DNA of 62,264 nucleotides from Arthrobacter sp. SDTb3-6. GTDB taxonomy: Bacteria; Actinomycetota; Actinomycetes; Actinomycetales; Micrococcaceae. Each line of letters opens with the position of its first letter. Within the stretch, counting starts at the first letter, position 1. The stretch is taken from positions 1 through 62,264 of the forward strand of contig NZ_JAAMFN010000025.1 in the NCBI RefSeq assembly GCF_013376095.1, read 5' to 3'. Positions 54,008 to 62,105 of the stretch are shown piece by piece. The notes under the pieces are model-generated. The model did not search any database. It saw nothing but the letters and a program-made list of their open reading frames with translations, and was not told where the DNA came from. The translations under genes were made by a program, and so were the position numbers.

Positions 54008-54075
54008 TTGACAACCCCCGTGTGATGCTGTTCACTATTGCATATGCTGAAATAACAGTTCCACGATACGAGAAT
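54008..54075 (+). promoter_or_regulatory. uraD operon promoter with CRP-like box and shared regulon palindrome
   Basis: -35 TTGACA (54008-54013), 17-base spacer and -10-position TTCACT (54031-54036; weak). A CRP/GlxR-like box TGTGA-N6-TCACT overlaps the -10 (54021-54036). From 54059 to 54075 the reverse strand reads ATTCTCGTATCGTGGAA, which matches 15 of 17 bases of the site in front of the NCS1 permease gene. It lies 64 bases before the uraD start. Confidence 0.65.
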
Positions 54076-54138
54076 TAATTTTCAATTCGTATAGCCTACG
54101 CCGTGGATGCCAGCATTTGAGTTACAAGGACAGCAAAC

Positions 54139-54636
54139 ATGTTGCTGCAACAATTCAACGAAGCGGACAGGGCGCAGCTGGACGCAACGCTTCGTCCGTG
54201 CGTGGACAACCAGCGGTGGATCGATGAGATCGCCGCGGCCCGCCCCTTCACCACCCTGAACGAGCTCTTCAGCCATGCGCTCAAGGCTGCCGCCCCGTTT
54301 TCCGGCACGGAAGTTGCCGCCGCCATGGCGCACCATCCGCGCATCGGAGAGCAGGCCGCCGGCAACAGCGCGGAGGCGAGGCTCTCGCGCAGGGAACAGT
54401 CCGGCGTCGACCCTGCCAACGCGGAACTTGCCCGGGCCCTGGCCGAAGGCAACCGCGCCTATGAGGAAAAGTTCGGCCAGGTGTTCCTGATCCGGGCCGC
54501 CGGCCGCACCCCGCAGGAAATCCTGGCCGCGCTGGAGCGGCGCCTGGCCAACACCGCCGAAGAAGAAGCCCCCATCGTGGCGCAGCAGCTGCGCGAAATC
54601 GCCGTGCTGCGCCTCAAAGGAGTGATGAGCCAATGA
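54139..54636 (+). CDS. uraD: OHCU decarboxylase (2-oxo-4-hydroxy-4-carboxy-5-ureidoimidazoline decarboxylase)
   Basis: A 165-residue enzyme that makes (S)-allantoin from OHCU, the last step of uricolysis. The catalytic motif AHHPRIGE is intact (His66 is the expected catalytic residue). It overlaps the next gene by 4 bases (ATGA), forming uraD-uraH-uricase in one transcript. Genes for xanthine dehydrogenase and allantoinase are not in the window. Confidence 0.93.
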   Translation: MLLQQFNEADRAQLDATLRPCVDNQRWIDEIAAARPFTTLNELFSHALKAAAPFSGTEVAAAMAHHPRIGEQAAGNSAEARLSRREQSGVDPANAELARALAEGNRAYEEKFGQVFLIRAAGRTPQEILAALERRLANTAEEEAPIVAQQLREIAVLRLKGVMSQ

Positions 54637-54971
54637 GCTCCCTGATAACCACCCACATTCTGGATACCGCAGCGGGGCAGCCCGCGGCAGGTGTCGCCGT
54701 CGAGCTTTACGCCCGCGACGGCGGGGCATGGCACCAGATTGCGACGGGCACCACTGATGCTGACGGGCGGGTGAAAGATCTTGGCCCCGCGACGCTGCCG
54801 GGCGGCGACTACCGCCTCCGCTTCGACACGGGCGCCTACTTCGCCGGCATCACCACGGACACCTTCTTCCCGGAGGTGGCCCTGACATTCACGGTTGCGG
54901 AAGGCCAGGCGCACTACCACGTGCCCCTGCTGCTGAGCCCGTTCGCCTATTCAACGTACAGAGGAAACTGA
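54633..54971 (+). CDS. uraH: 5-hydroxyisourate hydrolase (transthyretin-related)
   Basis: A 112-residue transthyretin-like enzyme that hydrolyses 5-hydroxyisourate to OHCU. It has THILDTAAGQPAAGV with the conserved His8, and the C-terminal signature is YRGN in place of the usual YRGS, so the last residue is changed. It overlaps uraD and is followed by uricase after 2 bases. Confidence 0.92.
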   Translation: MSSLITTHILDTAAGQPAAGVAVELYARDGGAWHQIATGTTDADGRVKDLGPATLPGGDYRLRFDTGAYFAGITTDTFFPEVALTFTVAEGQAHYHVPLLLSPFAYSTYRGN

Positions 54972-54973
54972 TC

Positions 54974-55885
54974 ATGACCACGAACAGCAACATCATCCTG
55001 GGAGCCAACCAGTACGGCAAGGCCGAGGTCCGCCTTGTCAAGATCACCCGCGACACCGACCGCCACAGCATTGAGGACCTCAACGTCACCTCCCAGCTGC
55101 GCGGGGACTTCACGGCCGCCCACCTCGAGGGCGACAACGGGCACGTGGTGGCCACAGACACCCAGAAGAACACCATCTTCTCCCTGGCCCGCGACGGCGT
55201 GGGCTCCCCCGAGGCGTTCCTGCAGCGCCTCGCCGAGCACTTCACCAGCTCCTTCGACTGGGTCACCGGCGGGCGCTGGGCCGCTGAGTCCTATGCCTGG
55301 GACCGCATCCAGGCCAACGGCACCGGCCACAACCACTCCTTCGTGCGCAACGGCCAGGAGGTGCGCACCGCCGTCGTGGTCAAGGACGGGGACACGGTCC
55401 ACGTGCTGGGCGGGCTGAAGGACCTGACAGTGCTCAAGTCCACTGAGTCAGGCTTTGTCGGCTACCCGAAGGACAAGTACACGACGCTGGCCGAGACCAC
55501 GGACCGGGTCATGTCCACCGACGTCGCGGCCCGCTGGCGCTACAACCCAGCCGCCGTCGCCACCCTGGACTTCAACAAGACCTACGACGACGTCAAGGCG
55601 CTCCTGCTCGAAGGCTTCACCGAGGGCTATTCCCACGCCCTGCAGCAGACCTTGTTTGAGATGGGCAAAAAGGTCATGGACGCGCACGAGGAAATCGACG
55701 AGATCAAGTTCTCCATGCCGAACAAGCACCACTTTGTGGTGGACCTGTCCCCGTTCGGCCAGGACAACCCCGGCGAGGTGCTCTTCGCCGCGGACCGCCC
55801 CTACGGGCTGATCGAGGCCACCGTGGTCCGTGAAAACGGCACCGACGCCGGCAACGCCTGGGAGGGCATGGCCGGCTTCTGCTAG
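54974..55885 (+). CDS. pucL: urate oxidase (cofactor-free uricase)
   Basis: A 303-residue uricase that converts urate and O2 to 5-hydroxyisourate and H2O2. The catalytic Lys (K16 in NQYGKAEVRLV) and Thr (VVATDTQKNTIF) are present, and the C-terminal half carries NKHHFVVDLSPFGQDNPGEV. It completes the pathway with uraH and uraD upstream. The peroxide it makes fits the neighbouring peroxiredoxin gene, although that gene has its own promoter. Confidence 0.95.
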   Translation: MTTNSNIILGANQYGKAEVRLVKITRDTDRHSIEDLNVTSQLRGDFTAAHLEGDNGHVVATDTQKNTIFSLARDGVGSPEAFLQRLAEHFTSSFDWVTGGRWAAESYAWDRIQANGTGHNHSFVRNGQEVRTAVVVKDGDTVHVLGGLKDLTVLKSTESGFVGYPKDKYTTLAETTDRVMSTDVAARWRYNPAAVATLDFNKTYDDVKALLLEGFTEGYSHALQQTLFEMGKKVMDAHEEIDEIKFSMPNKHHFVVDLSPFGQDNPGEVLFAADRPYGLIEATVVRENGTDAGNAWEGMAGFC

Positions 55886-55898
55886 CCGGCACCAAAAA

Positions 55899-55930
55899 GG
55901 GCGGGCGGGGGAGGCAACCCCCGTCCGCCC
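55899..55930 (+). terminator. hairpin after uricase gene
   Basis: A 13-bp GC stem (55899-55911 with 55918-55930, one mismatch) has a 6-base loop, 14 bases after the stop. It may only partly separate the NCS2 permease from the upstream genes. Confidence 0.6.
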
Positions 55931-55993
55931 GCGGCGGCAACTCCCAAAGCGGGTTGCACGCATACCAAGGGTAAGCAGACAAGGAGGTCCGCT

Positions 55994-57472
55994 ATGACCA
56001 AGATCCACGCTTCAACCACCAAGGCTGTCCGTCCCGAGGACGAAAAACTCGGCATCGGCGTCAGCTTCGCGTACGGCTTCCAGCATGTCCTGACCATGTA
56101 TGGCGGCATCATCGCCGTCCCGCTGATCATTGGCCAGGCGTCCGGCCTGGGCTCGGCGGACGTCGGCCTGCTGATCGCCGCCTGCCTGTTCATGGGCGGC
56201 CTGGCCACCCTGCTCCAGACCCTTGGCGTGCCATTCTTCGGTTCGCAGCTTCCGCTGGTCCAGGGCACGTCCTTTGCCGGCGTGGCAACGATGCTGGCCA
56301 TCCTCAACGGCGGCGGCGGCATTCAGTCGATCTTCGGCTCCGTCATGGTCGCCTCGCTGATCGGGTTGGTGATCACCCCCGTGTTCCAGCGCATCATCAA
56401 GTTCTTCCCGCCGGTGGTCACCGGCACCGTCATCACCACCATCGGCCTGACGCTGATGCCGACGGCTGCCGGCTGGGCCATGGGCGGCAACAGCAAGGCG
56501 CCGGACTTCGGCAGCCCGGCCAACATCGGCCTGGCCGGACTGACCCTGGCCATCGTGCTGCTGCTGAGCAAGATCGGCAGCGGCACCATCTCCCGGCTGT
56601 CCATCCTGCTGGCCATGGTCATCGGCACCCTCGTGGCCGTGTTCATGGGCAAGGCCGACTTCTCCAAGGTGGGGACCGGGCCGGTCTTCGCCTTCCCGTC
56701 GCCGTTCCACTTCGGGATGCCGACCTTCCAGGCCGCGGGCATCATTTCGATGGTCATTGTCATCCTGGTGACGCTGGTGGAGACCTCGGCGGACATCCTG
56801 GCCGTCTCCGAGATCATCGGCACCAAGGTGGACTCGCGCCGGCTCGGCAACGGGCTGCGGGCGGACATGGTCTCCAGCGCGGTGGCCCCGGTCTTTGGCT
56901 CCTTCCCCCAGACGGCGTTCGCCCAGAACGTGGGTCTGGTGGCCATCACGGGCATCAAGAGCCGCTTTGCGGTCACGGCCAGCGGCGTGATCCTGCTGGT
57001 GCTCGGCCTGCTGCCCATCGTGGGCCGCGTGGTCGCCGCCGTCCCGACGGCGGTCCTCGGCGGCGCGGGCATCGTCCTGTTCGGCACGGTGGCGGCCAGC
57101 GGCATCCGCACCCTGTCCACCGTCAGCTACAAGAACAACATGAACCTGGTCATCGTGGCCACGTCGGTGGGTTTCGGTGTCATCCCCATCGTCCAGCCCA
57201 CCTTCTACAGCCATTTCCCGGCCTGGTTCGGCACCATCTTCGACTCCGGCATCAGCTCTGCCGCCGTCATGGCCATTGTGCTGAACGTGCTGTTCAACCA
57301 CCTCAAGCGCGGCAACCCGGAGAACCCCTCTGTGTTTGCCGCCGGCACCGAGCGGCGGATTTCCCCGGAGGTGCTGGGCAGCCTGCAGCATGGGGACCGC
57401 TGCGAGGAAGGGAAGCTGATCGACGCCGACGGCAAGGAGGTCCCGGTGCTGGAACCTGACCCGCAGCACTGA
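55994..57472 (+). CDS. NCS2 urate/xanthine permease (uracil-xanthine permease family)
   Basis: A 492-residue transporter with about 14 TM helices. The family signature is FAQNVGLVAITGIKSRFAV, and QLPLVQGTSFAGVATM is the conserved TM3 region. It is most likely a urate or xanthine:proton symporter feeding the uricase pathway, with AAGGAGG 6 bases before its ATG. Members of this subgroup carry purines rather than ascorbate. Confidence 0.92.
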   Translation: MTKIHASTTKAVRPEDEKLGIGVSFAYGFQHVLTMYGGIIAVPLIIGQASGLGSADVGLLIAACLFMGGLATLLQTLGVPFFGSQLPLVQGTSFAGVATMLAILNGGGGIQSIFGSVMVASLIGLVITPVFQRIIKFFPPVVTGTVITTIGLTLMPTAAGWAMGGNSKAPDFGSPANIGLAGLTLAIVLLLSKIGSGTISRLSILLAMVIGTLVAVFMGKADFSKVGTGPVFAFPSPFHFGMPTFQAAGIISMVIVILVTLVETSADILAVSEIIGTKVDSRRLGNGLRADMVSSAVAPVFGSFPQTAFAQNVGLVAITGIKSRFAVTASGVILLVLGLLPIVGRVVAAVPTAVLGGAGIVLFGTVAASGIRTLSTVSYKNNMNLVIVATSVGFGVIPIVQPTFYSHFPAWFGTIFDSGISSAAVMAIVLNVLFNHLKRGNPENPSVFAAGTERRISPEVLGSLQHGDRCEEGKLIDADGKEVPVLEPDPQH

Positions 57473-57497
57473 TATCCATCCCCGTTCCCAACCACGT

Positions 57498-57540
57498 ACG
57501 ACGCCGGCACCCGCCTCCCCAGGGCGGGTGCCGGCGTCGT
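57498..57540. terminator. hairpin between NCS2 permease and SDR genes
   Basis: A perfect 18-bp stem (57498-57515 with 57523-57540) has a 7-base loop. The two genes are convergent, so it probably serves both. Confidence 0.75.
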
Positions 57541-57568
57541 TCGTGGTGGGCCGGGGGTTTTGCCGCGT

Positions 57569-58348
57569 TCAGCCGCGGCCGATGAACGGCATGCCCGCGG
57601 CCGTGATGACGAGCGAGCCGATGTTGGCCGAGGCGGGGAGCTGGGCCATCAGCAGCACGGTGCGGGCGGCGTCGGCCACGGGGAAGGTGGGTTCCACGAG
57701 CCGGCTCCCGTCCGCCTGGAGCGCTCCGGTGGCGACGTCCAGGGTGGCCATGATGTCCGTGGCCGTGTTGCCGATGTCGATCTGGCCGCAGCTGATGCCG
57801 AAGGCCCGCCCGTCGAGCTCGATCGACTTGGTCAGGCCCGTCATGGCGTGCTTCGTGACGGTGTAGGCGACGGATTTGGGCCGCGGCGAGTGGGCCGAGA
57901 TGGAGCCGTTGTTGATGATCCGCCCGCCGCCGGGCTGCTGTGCCTTCATGACGCGGACGGCGGCGGCCGCGCACAGCATGGAGCCGGTGAGGTTCACGGC
58001 CAGCACGGCGTCCCAGTCCGCCGGGGAGATCTCGTCCACCGCGGCCGCCGGGCCAAAGGTGCCGGCGTTGTTGAACAGCACATCCACCCGGCCAAACCGG
58101 TCCACGGCGGCACGGAAGAGGTTTTCGACGTCGTCCGGCCGGGTCACGTCGGTGGGCACGGCCAGCGCCTGGGGGTGGCCCTCGGCGGTTTCCCCCAGCT
58201 CCGCCGCACGGCGGCCGGCCAGGACCACCCCGAAGCCGTGGCGCAGGAATTCCCGGGCCACGGCCCGGCCGATTCCCGAGCCGGCGCCTGTGACCACGGC
58301 AATCTTCGCCGGTGCGCCGCTGCCTGCGGGGGTGTCGGTCTCCGCCAT
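57569..58348 (-). CDS. short-chain dehydrogenase/reductase
   Basis: A 259-residue classical SDR: cofactor motif TGAGSGIG (near residue 20), NNAG (near 94), catalytic Ser in NGSISAHS and YxxxK in [14 protein letters not shown] or NAD use is not clear. The start at 58348 has GGAGAAG 4 bases upstream. It is divergent from the ADH gene, so the two may work in one oxidation pathway (inference). Confidence 0.9.
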   Translation of the reverse strand: MAETDTPAGSGAPAKIAVVTGAGSGIGRAVAREFLRHGFGVVLAGRRAAELGETAEGHPQALAVPTDVTRPDDVENLFRAAVDRFGRVDVLFNNAGTFGPAAAVDEISPADWDAVLAVNLTGSMLCAAAAVRVMKAQQPGGGRIINNGSISAHSPRPKSVAYTVTKHAMTGLTKSIELDGRAFGISCGQIDIGNTATDIMATLDVATGALQADGSRLVEPTFPVADAARTVLLMAQLPASANIGSLVITAAGMPFIGRG

Positions 58349-58519
58349 GGGCTTCTCCTGTCTATCGTTGCCGCATAAAAAAGTAGTTGGCGCGGGAACG
58401 CAGGCCCGCCTGTCCATTCTCGCCCATGGATTCTGCGCCTGCGGTCCGCGGGAAGAATCCGGGGTTTTGGGCGTTATGCACATTGTCTTACATTCAAACG
58501 CATGAAAAGGGGAAGCGTC

Positions 58520-59482
58520 ATGAAGGCATGGCAGTTTACGGGCACCGACAAGGCTCTCGGGTTCAACGGGGTCGCCGAGCCGAAGGCCGGTCCCGGCCAG
58601 GTTGTGGTCGAGGTCAAGGCTGCCGGGGTCTGCCACTCCGATGTGACAGCCCTGGATGATCCAGGCTGGATGCCTCTTTTTCCCGTGCTGCCGCGCACCA
58701 TGGGCCACGAAAATGCCGGCGTGATCGTCGAGGTTGGCGAGGGCATGGACCAGTGGCAGGTCGGCGACCGCGTCGGCCTGGCCCCTGTCATGGCTGACGG
58801 CGACGCCCTCGGCTACGGCAAATGGGACGGCGGATTCGGGCCAAAACTGCTCGCGACGTCGGACAACCTGGTCAAGCTGCCCGACGAGGTTTCATTTGAA
58901 CTTGGTGCGATGGCGACTGACGCCGGCCTCACCGCGTATCACGCCATCATGACTGTCGGCGGCGCCAAGCCGGGCATGAAGGTTGGCGTGATTGGCCTCG
59001 GCGGCCTGGGCTACATTGGCGCCCGCGTCGCCGCGCTCTCCGGCGCCAAAGTGTATGGGGCGGAGATCAATCCGGAAACACGGAAACTGGCCGATGAGAT
59101 TGGGCTGGCGGGCGTCGCCGAGTCGATCGACGCGTTCAAGGACAAGAAGCTCGACCTCATTGTCGACTACGCGGGTTTTGGGACCACCACGGCCGCCGCA
59201 ATCGAGACACTCGCTGAGTTTGGGACGTTGGTCCAGGTCGGCATGGGCCGCCTGGAAGCGACCATCAACACCTACCCGATCATCATCAACCAACTCAGCA
59301 TCAAGGGTTCCAAGTCCGGCACCAAGGAAGACCTCGAGGCACTGTACGGGCTGATGAAGTCCGGCGAATTGAACCCGCCGATGAACCTCATCACCCAAGC
59401 CGAGATCCCTGGCGCGATTGACAAGCTGCGTGCCGGCGGAGTGGTCGGCCGCTACATCGCGACTATAAGTAGGCTGGACTAG
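58520..59482 (+). CDS. zinc-dependent alcohol dehydrogenase (ADH-A-like, no structural zinc)
   Basis: A 320-residue medium-chain dehydrogenase. Catalytic zinc ligands are C38 (GVCHSD), H63 (GHENAG) and Asp in [12 protein letters not shown] instead of the usual Cys, the same C/H/D set as in Rhodococcus ADH-A. The four-cysteine structural zinc lobe is absent. The Rossmann motif is [17 protein letters not shown]. Start 58520 has AAGGGGAAG 5 bases upstream. Its stop shares CTAG with the convergent racemase gene. Confidence 0.92.
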   Translation: MKAWQFTGTDKALGFNGVAEPKAGPGQVVVEVKAAGVCHSDVTALDDPGWMPLFPVLPRTMGHENAGVIVEVGEGMDQWQVGDRVGLAPVMADGDALGYGKWDGGFGPKLLATSDNLVKLPDEVSFELGAMATDAGLTAYHAIMTVGGAKPGMKVGVIGLGGLGYIGARVAALSGAKVYGAEINPETRKLADEIGLAGVAESIDAFKDKKLDLIVDYAGFGTTTAAAIETLAEFGTLVQVGMGRLEATINTYPIIINQLSIKGSKSGTKEDLEALYGLMKSGELNPPMNLITQAEIPGAIDKLRAGGVVGRYIATISRLD

Positions 59483-60207
59483 GCAGGTCCCGTGATCGGC
59501 CAGCCGGTCACCTTCTTGGGCCGCGGCGGCGCGTACGTGCGCACCTTGGAGGTGGACAGGCCGAGGCGCACCAGCGATTCGGCAATCGTGACGGCGGCAG
59601 CCACGCCGTCCACCACGGGCACGCCCGTGCGTTCCCTGACCAACTCGTTCAGCCCGGCCATGCCGCCACAGCCCAGGACGATGACTTCCGCCCTGTCCCG
59701 CGTCACGGCGAGCTCGGATTCGCGGACAATGGACTCCACGGCCCGCTCCGGATCCTCCTCGAGTTCCAGGACGGCCAGGCCGCTGGCCCGCACCGACGCG
59801 CAACGGGCGTCCAGGCCCGCCAGCTTCAGCCGGTCCTCAATCAGGGGGACGGCACGGTCCAGCGTGGTCACCACCGAATACTTGTAGCCCAGGAACATGG
59901 CCGTGCTGGCCGCCGCCTCGGTGATGTCGACGACCGGCACCTCGAGGAGTTCCTGCAGGCCCTCCCGGCCGTGCTCGCCGTAGCCGGCCTGGATGACGGC
60001 GTCGAACGGTTCGGGGTAGTTGGTGATCGCGTCCATGACGGCAACGGCCGCCAGGTAGCTTTCAAAGTTTCCCTCGCAGGACTCGGCGCCGAAGCGGGGC
60101 GTGATGCCGATGATCTCGGTGCCTGGGGCCGCCACACTGCGCGCCTGCGCCGCGATGGAGTCCGTCATGGACGTTGTGGTGTTGACATTGGCCACGAGGA
60201 TGCGCAT
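59479..60207 (-). CDS. Asp/Glu/hydantoin racemase-family protein lacking the first catalytic Cys
   Basis: 242 residues of the Asp/Glu/hydantoin (allantoin) racemase fold. The second catalytic cysteine is intact (C180 in VIVLGCGGMAGL), but the position of the first holds glycine (G75 in VIQAGYGEHG instead of the usual ACFGD). Arylmalonate decarboxylase, a relative, also keeps only the second cysteine. It is co-oriented with and 41 bases after the NCS1 permease gene, which suggests an allantoin or hydantoin substrate. AAAGGGA precedes the ATG. Confidence 0.85.
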   Translation of the reverse strand: MRILVANVNTTTSMTDSIAAQARSVAAPGTEIIGITPRFGAESCEGNFESYLAAVAVMDAITNYPEPFDAVIQAGYGEHGREGLQELLEVPVVDITEAAASTAMFLGYKYSVVTTLDRAVPLIEDRLKLAGLDARCASVRASGLAVLELEEDPERAVESIVRESELAVTRDRAEVIVLGCGGMAGLNELVRERTGVPVVDGVAAAVTIAESLVRLGLSTSKVRTYAPPRPKKVTGWPITGPA

Positions 60208-60248
60208 GGCAGTCCCTTTCTTGCTTGTTTGGCTGTTTGGGTGCCGGG

Positions 60249-61808
60249 TCAGTGGGTGCTCGCGACGGCGATGGGTTCGCCGGACGCTTCGGTGAAGCTT
60301 TGGTTCCGGTCCGAGATCCAGTAATACGTTACGGCCGCGATGCCCGCACCGAAGAACCAGGAGAAGGAGGACAGCTCGTGGAACGTGGGAATGAAGGCGA
60401 TGAGCAGGGCCACGACGCCGGCGGGCACCAGTGCGGCGATCGCCTTGGGGTTGACGCCGCGGCGGTAGTGGTAGCTGGCGTTTTCGTCGGTCGTATACAG
60501 GTGCGGCACGTTGACCTTGCCGCGGCGCAGCAGCCAGTAGTCGGCCATGATGACACCGAACAGCGGGCCCAGCAGGCCGCCCAGCCCGCCCAGGAAATAC
60601 ACGATCACGACGGGGTTGTTGTACAGGTTCCAGGGCAGGATGACCAGCCCGATCGTGGCACTGATGATGGCCGCCTTGCGGAAGTTCAGGTGCCGCGGGA
60701 AGAGGTTGGTGAGCGCGTACACGGGTGCCACGACGTTGGCCATGAGGTTCACCGCCACGGTAAGGATCAGCAGCGCCAGGCAGGCAACCACCAGCAGGAA
60801 GGTGTTCGGAATGAGGTGGACCACATCGGCCGGGCTTTGGATGATGGTACCGTTGATCTTGAACTGGGCCCCTGCCATGACCACCACGATCGCCCCGAAC
60901 AGGAGCATGTTGATCGGGATGCCCCAAAAGTTGCCGCGAACGATGGACTTCTCGCTCTTGGCCGAGCGGGTGAAGTCGCAGAAGTTCAGCACGAAGGTTC
61001 CGTAGATGGCCACCCACAGGGCGCCGCCGCCAAAGATGGTGCGCCACATTTCGCCACCGGTCAAGGCATGGTTGGTGGTCCAGGCGATCGAGCCGCCGGC
61101 ACGGATGAACATCCAGATGGCGATCGTGGCCATCGTGACCAGGATGATGGGGCCCGCAAAGGCCTCGTACTTGCGGATCATGTCCATGCCGTAGCTGACA
61201 ATGACCACCTGGACAATCCAGAGCGCAATGAACGTCAGCCAGCCAAGCGCGGACAGGCCCAGGATCAGGCTCTTGTCCAGCCCGTGCAGTGGGGGAAAGA
61301 CCGCCACCAGCATGACGCGGAAGACCACCGAGGCCAGGAACGTCTGTACGCCGAACCAGACAATGGCCACGCCGCCGCGCAGCAGCGAGGACACCTGGGC
61401 GCCCTTGATGCCGAAGCTGATGCGGCTCATGACGGGGAACGGGACACCTGTCCGCACGCCCATGAACCCGGAGAAGTTAAGCAGCCCAAACAGCAGCGCG
61501 GCGCCGATGCCCAGGGCCAGCAGGATTTGCCAGCCGCCCAGACCCAGCGCAAACAGGCCGATGGCGAAGGCATAGTTGCCGAGGCTGTGGACGTCGTTGG
61601 CCCAGAGCGTGAAGATGCTGTAGGACGACCAGCGGCGCCCCTTTTTCCGGGTGGGCGCAAGGTCCTGGTTGAAGAGTGTGGCGCTGAGCGTGTATCCCTC
61701 CGGGGTTGCGTAGGGCACATGCTCCGTTGCATGCGCCGCTGCCGGCAGGCGGTCAGTCATGGCCGGCACCATTGCCGGTTCAAGATCATTGGGTATCCGA
61801 GCGTTCAT
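60249..61808 (-). CDS. NCS1 hydantoin/allantoin permease
   Basis: A 519-residue NCS1 transporter with 12 TM helices, of the PucI/Mhp1 group: WANDVHSLGNYAFAIGLFAL (TM1 region), GPLFGVIMADYWLLRRGKVN and NLYNNPVVIVYFLGGLGG. It should import allantoin, hydantoin or a related purine or pyrimidine derivative with Na+ or H+. The start at 61808 has GGAG 7 bases upstream. It is the first gene of an operon with the racemase relative. Confidence 0.9.
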   Translation of the reverse strand: MNARIPNDLEPAMVPAMTDRLPAAAHATEHVPYATPEGYTLSATLFNQDLAPTRKKGRRWSSYSIFTLWANDVHSLGNYAFAIGLFALGLGGWQILLALGIGAALLFGLLNFSGFMGVRTGVPFPVMSRISFGIKGAQVSSLLRGGVAIVWFGVQTFLASVVFRVMLVAVFPPLHGLDKSLILGLSALGWLTFIALWIVQVVIVSYGMDMIRKYEAFAGPIILVTMATIAIWMFIRAGGSIAWTTNHALTGGEMWRTIFGGGALWVAIYGTFVLNFCDFTRSAKSEKSIVRGNFWGIPINMLLFGAIVVVMAGAQFKINGTIIQSPADVVHLIPNTFLLVVACLALLILTVAVNLMANVVAPVYALTNLFPRHLNFRKAAIISATIGLVILPWNLYNNPVVIVYFLGGLGGLLGPLFGVIMADYWLLRRGKVNVPHLYTTDENASYHYRRGVNPKAIAALVPAGVVALLIAFIPTFHELSSFSWFFGAGIAAVTYYWISDRNQSFTEASGEPIAVASTH

Positions 61809-62105
61809 GCCTTGGCTCCGCTGTTCGTTTTTTCCACGCCTCGATTTCTCGTATCGTGAAAACCAATTTTTGAATAGTGAGAAGACTTTATGATGTGGTT
61901 CACACCGTGTCAAGTGGCGCACATCACGCCCCACACTCCATGGGGACCGGCGTTCGAGCTTGATTCACGGACGGGGGCCCGATATTCTCAAGATACAAGA
62001 TTCAATTCTCACCTTACGAAAACGATTCGCAAGGTGGTCCCCTCCCCCCGGAACCACGGCCGCACAGCGCACGACGCCCGGACGCCTTCAAACAGACAGG
62101 TTGAC
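61809..62105. promoter_or_regulatory. divergent control region: NCS1 promoter, CRP-like box and shared regulon palindrome; aceE upstream region
   Basis: For the NCS1 gene (minus): TTGACA (61913-61908), 17-base spacer, -10 TAAAGT (61890-61885), CRP-like box TGTGA-N6-TCATA (61904-61889) and the 17-base imperfect palindrome TTTCTCGTATCGTGAAA (61845-61861) in the 5' leader. A further stretch of TTCTC-starting motifs lies at 61985-62012, nearer aceE; their meaning is unclear. No clear aceE promoter can be assigned. Confidence 0.6.

Noticed and set aside
56012-57469. A 485-codon minus-strand frame opposite the NCS2 permease
   Set aside because: It is hydrophilic and Asp/Gln/His-rich throughout, the mirror of a TM-rich gene, with no start signal.
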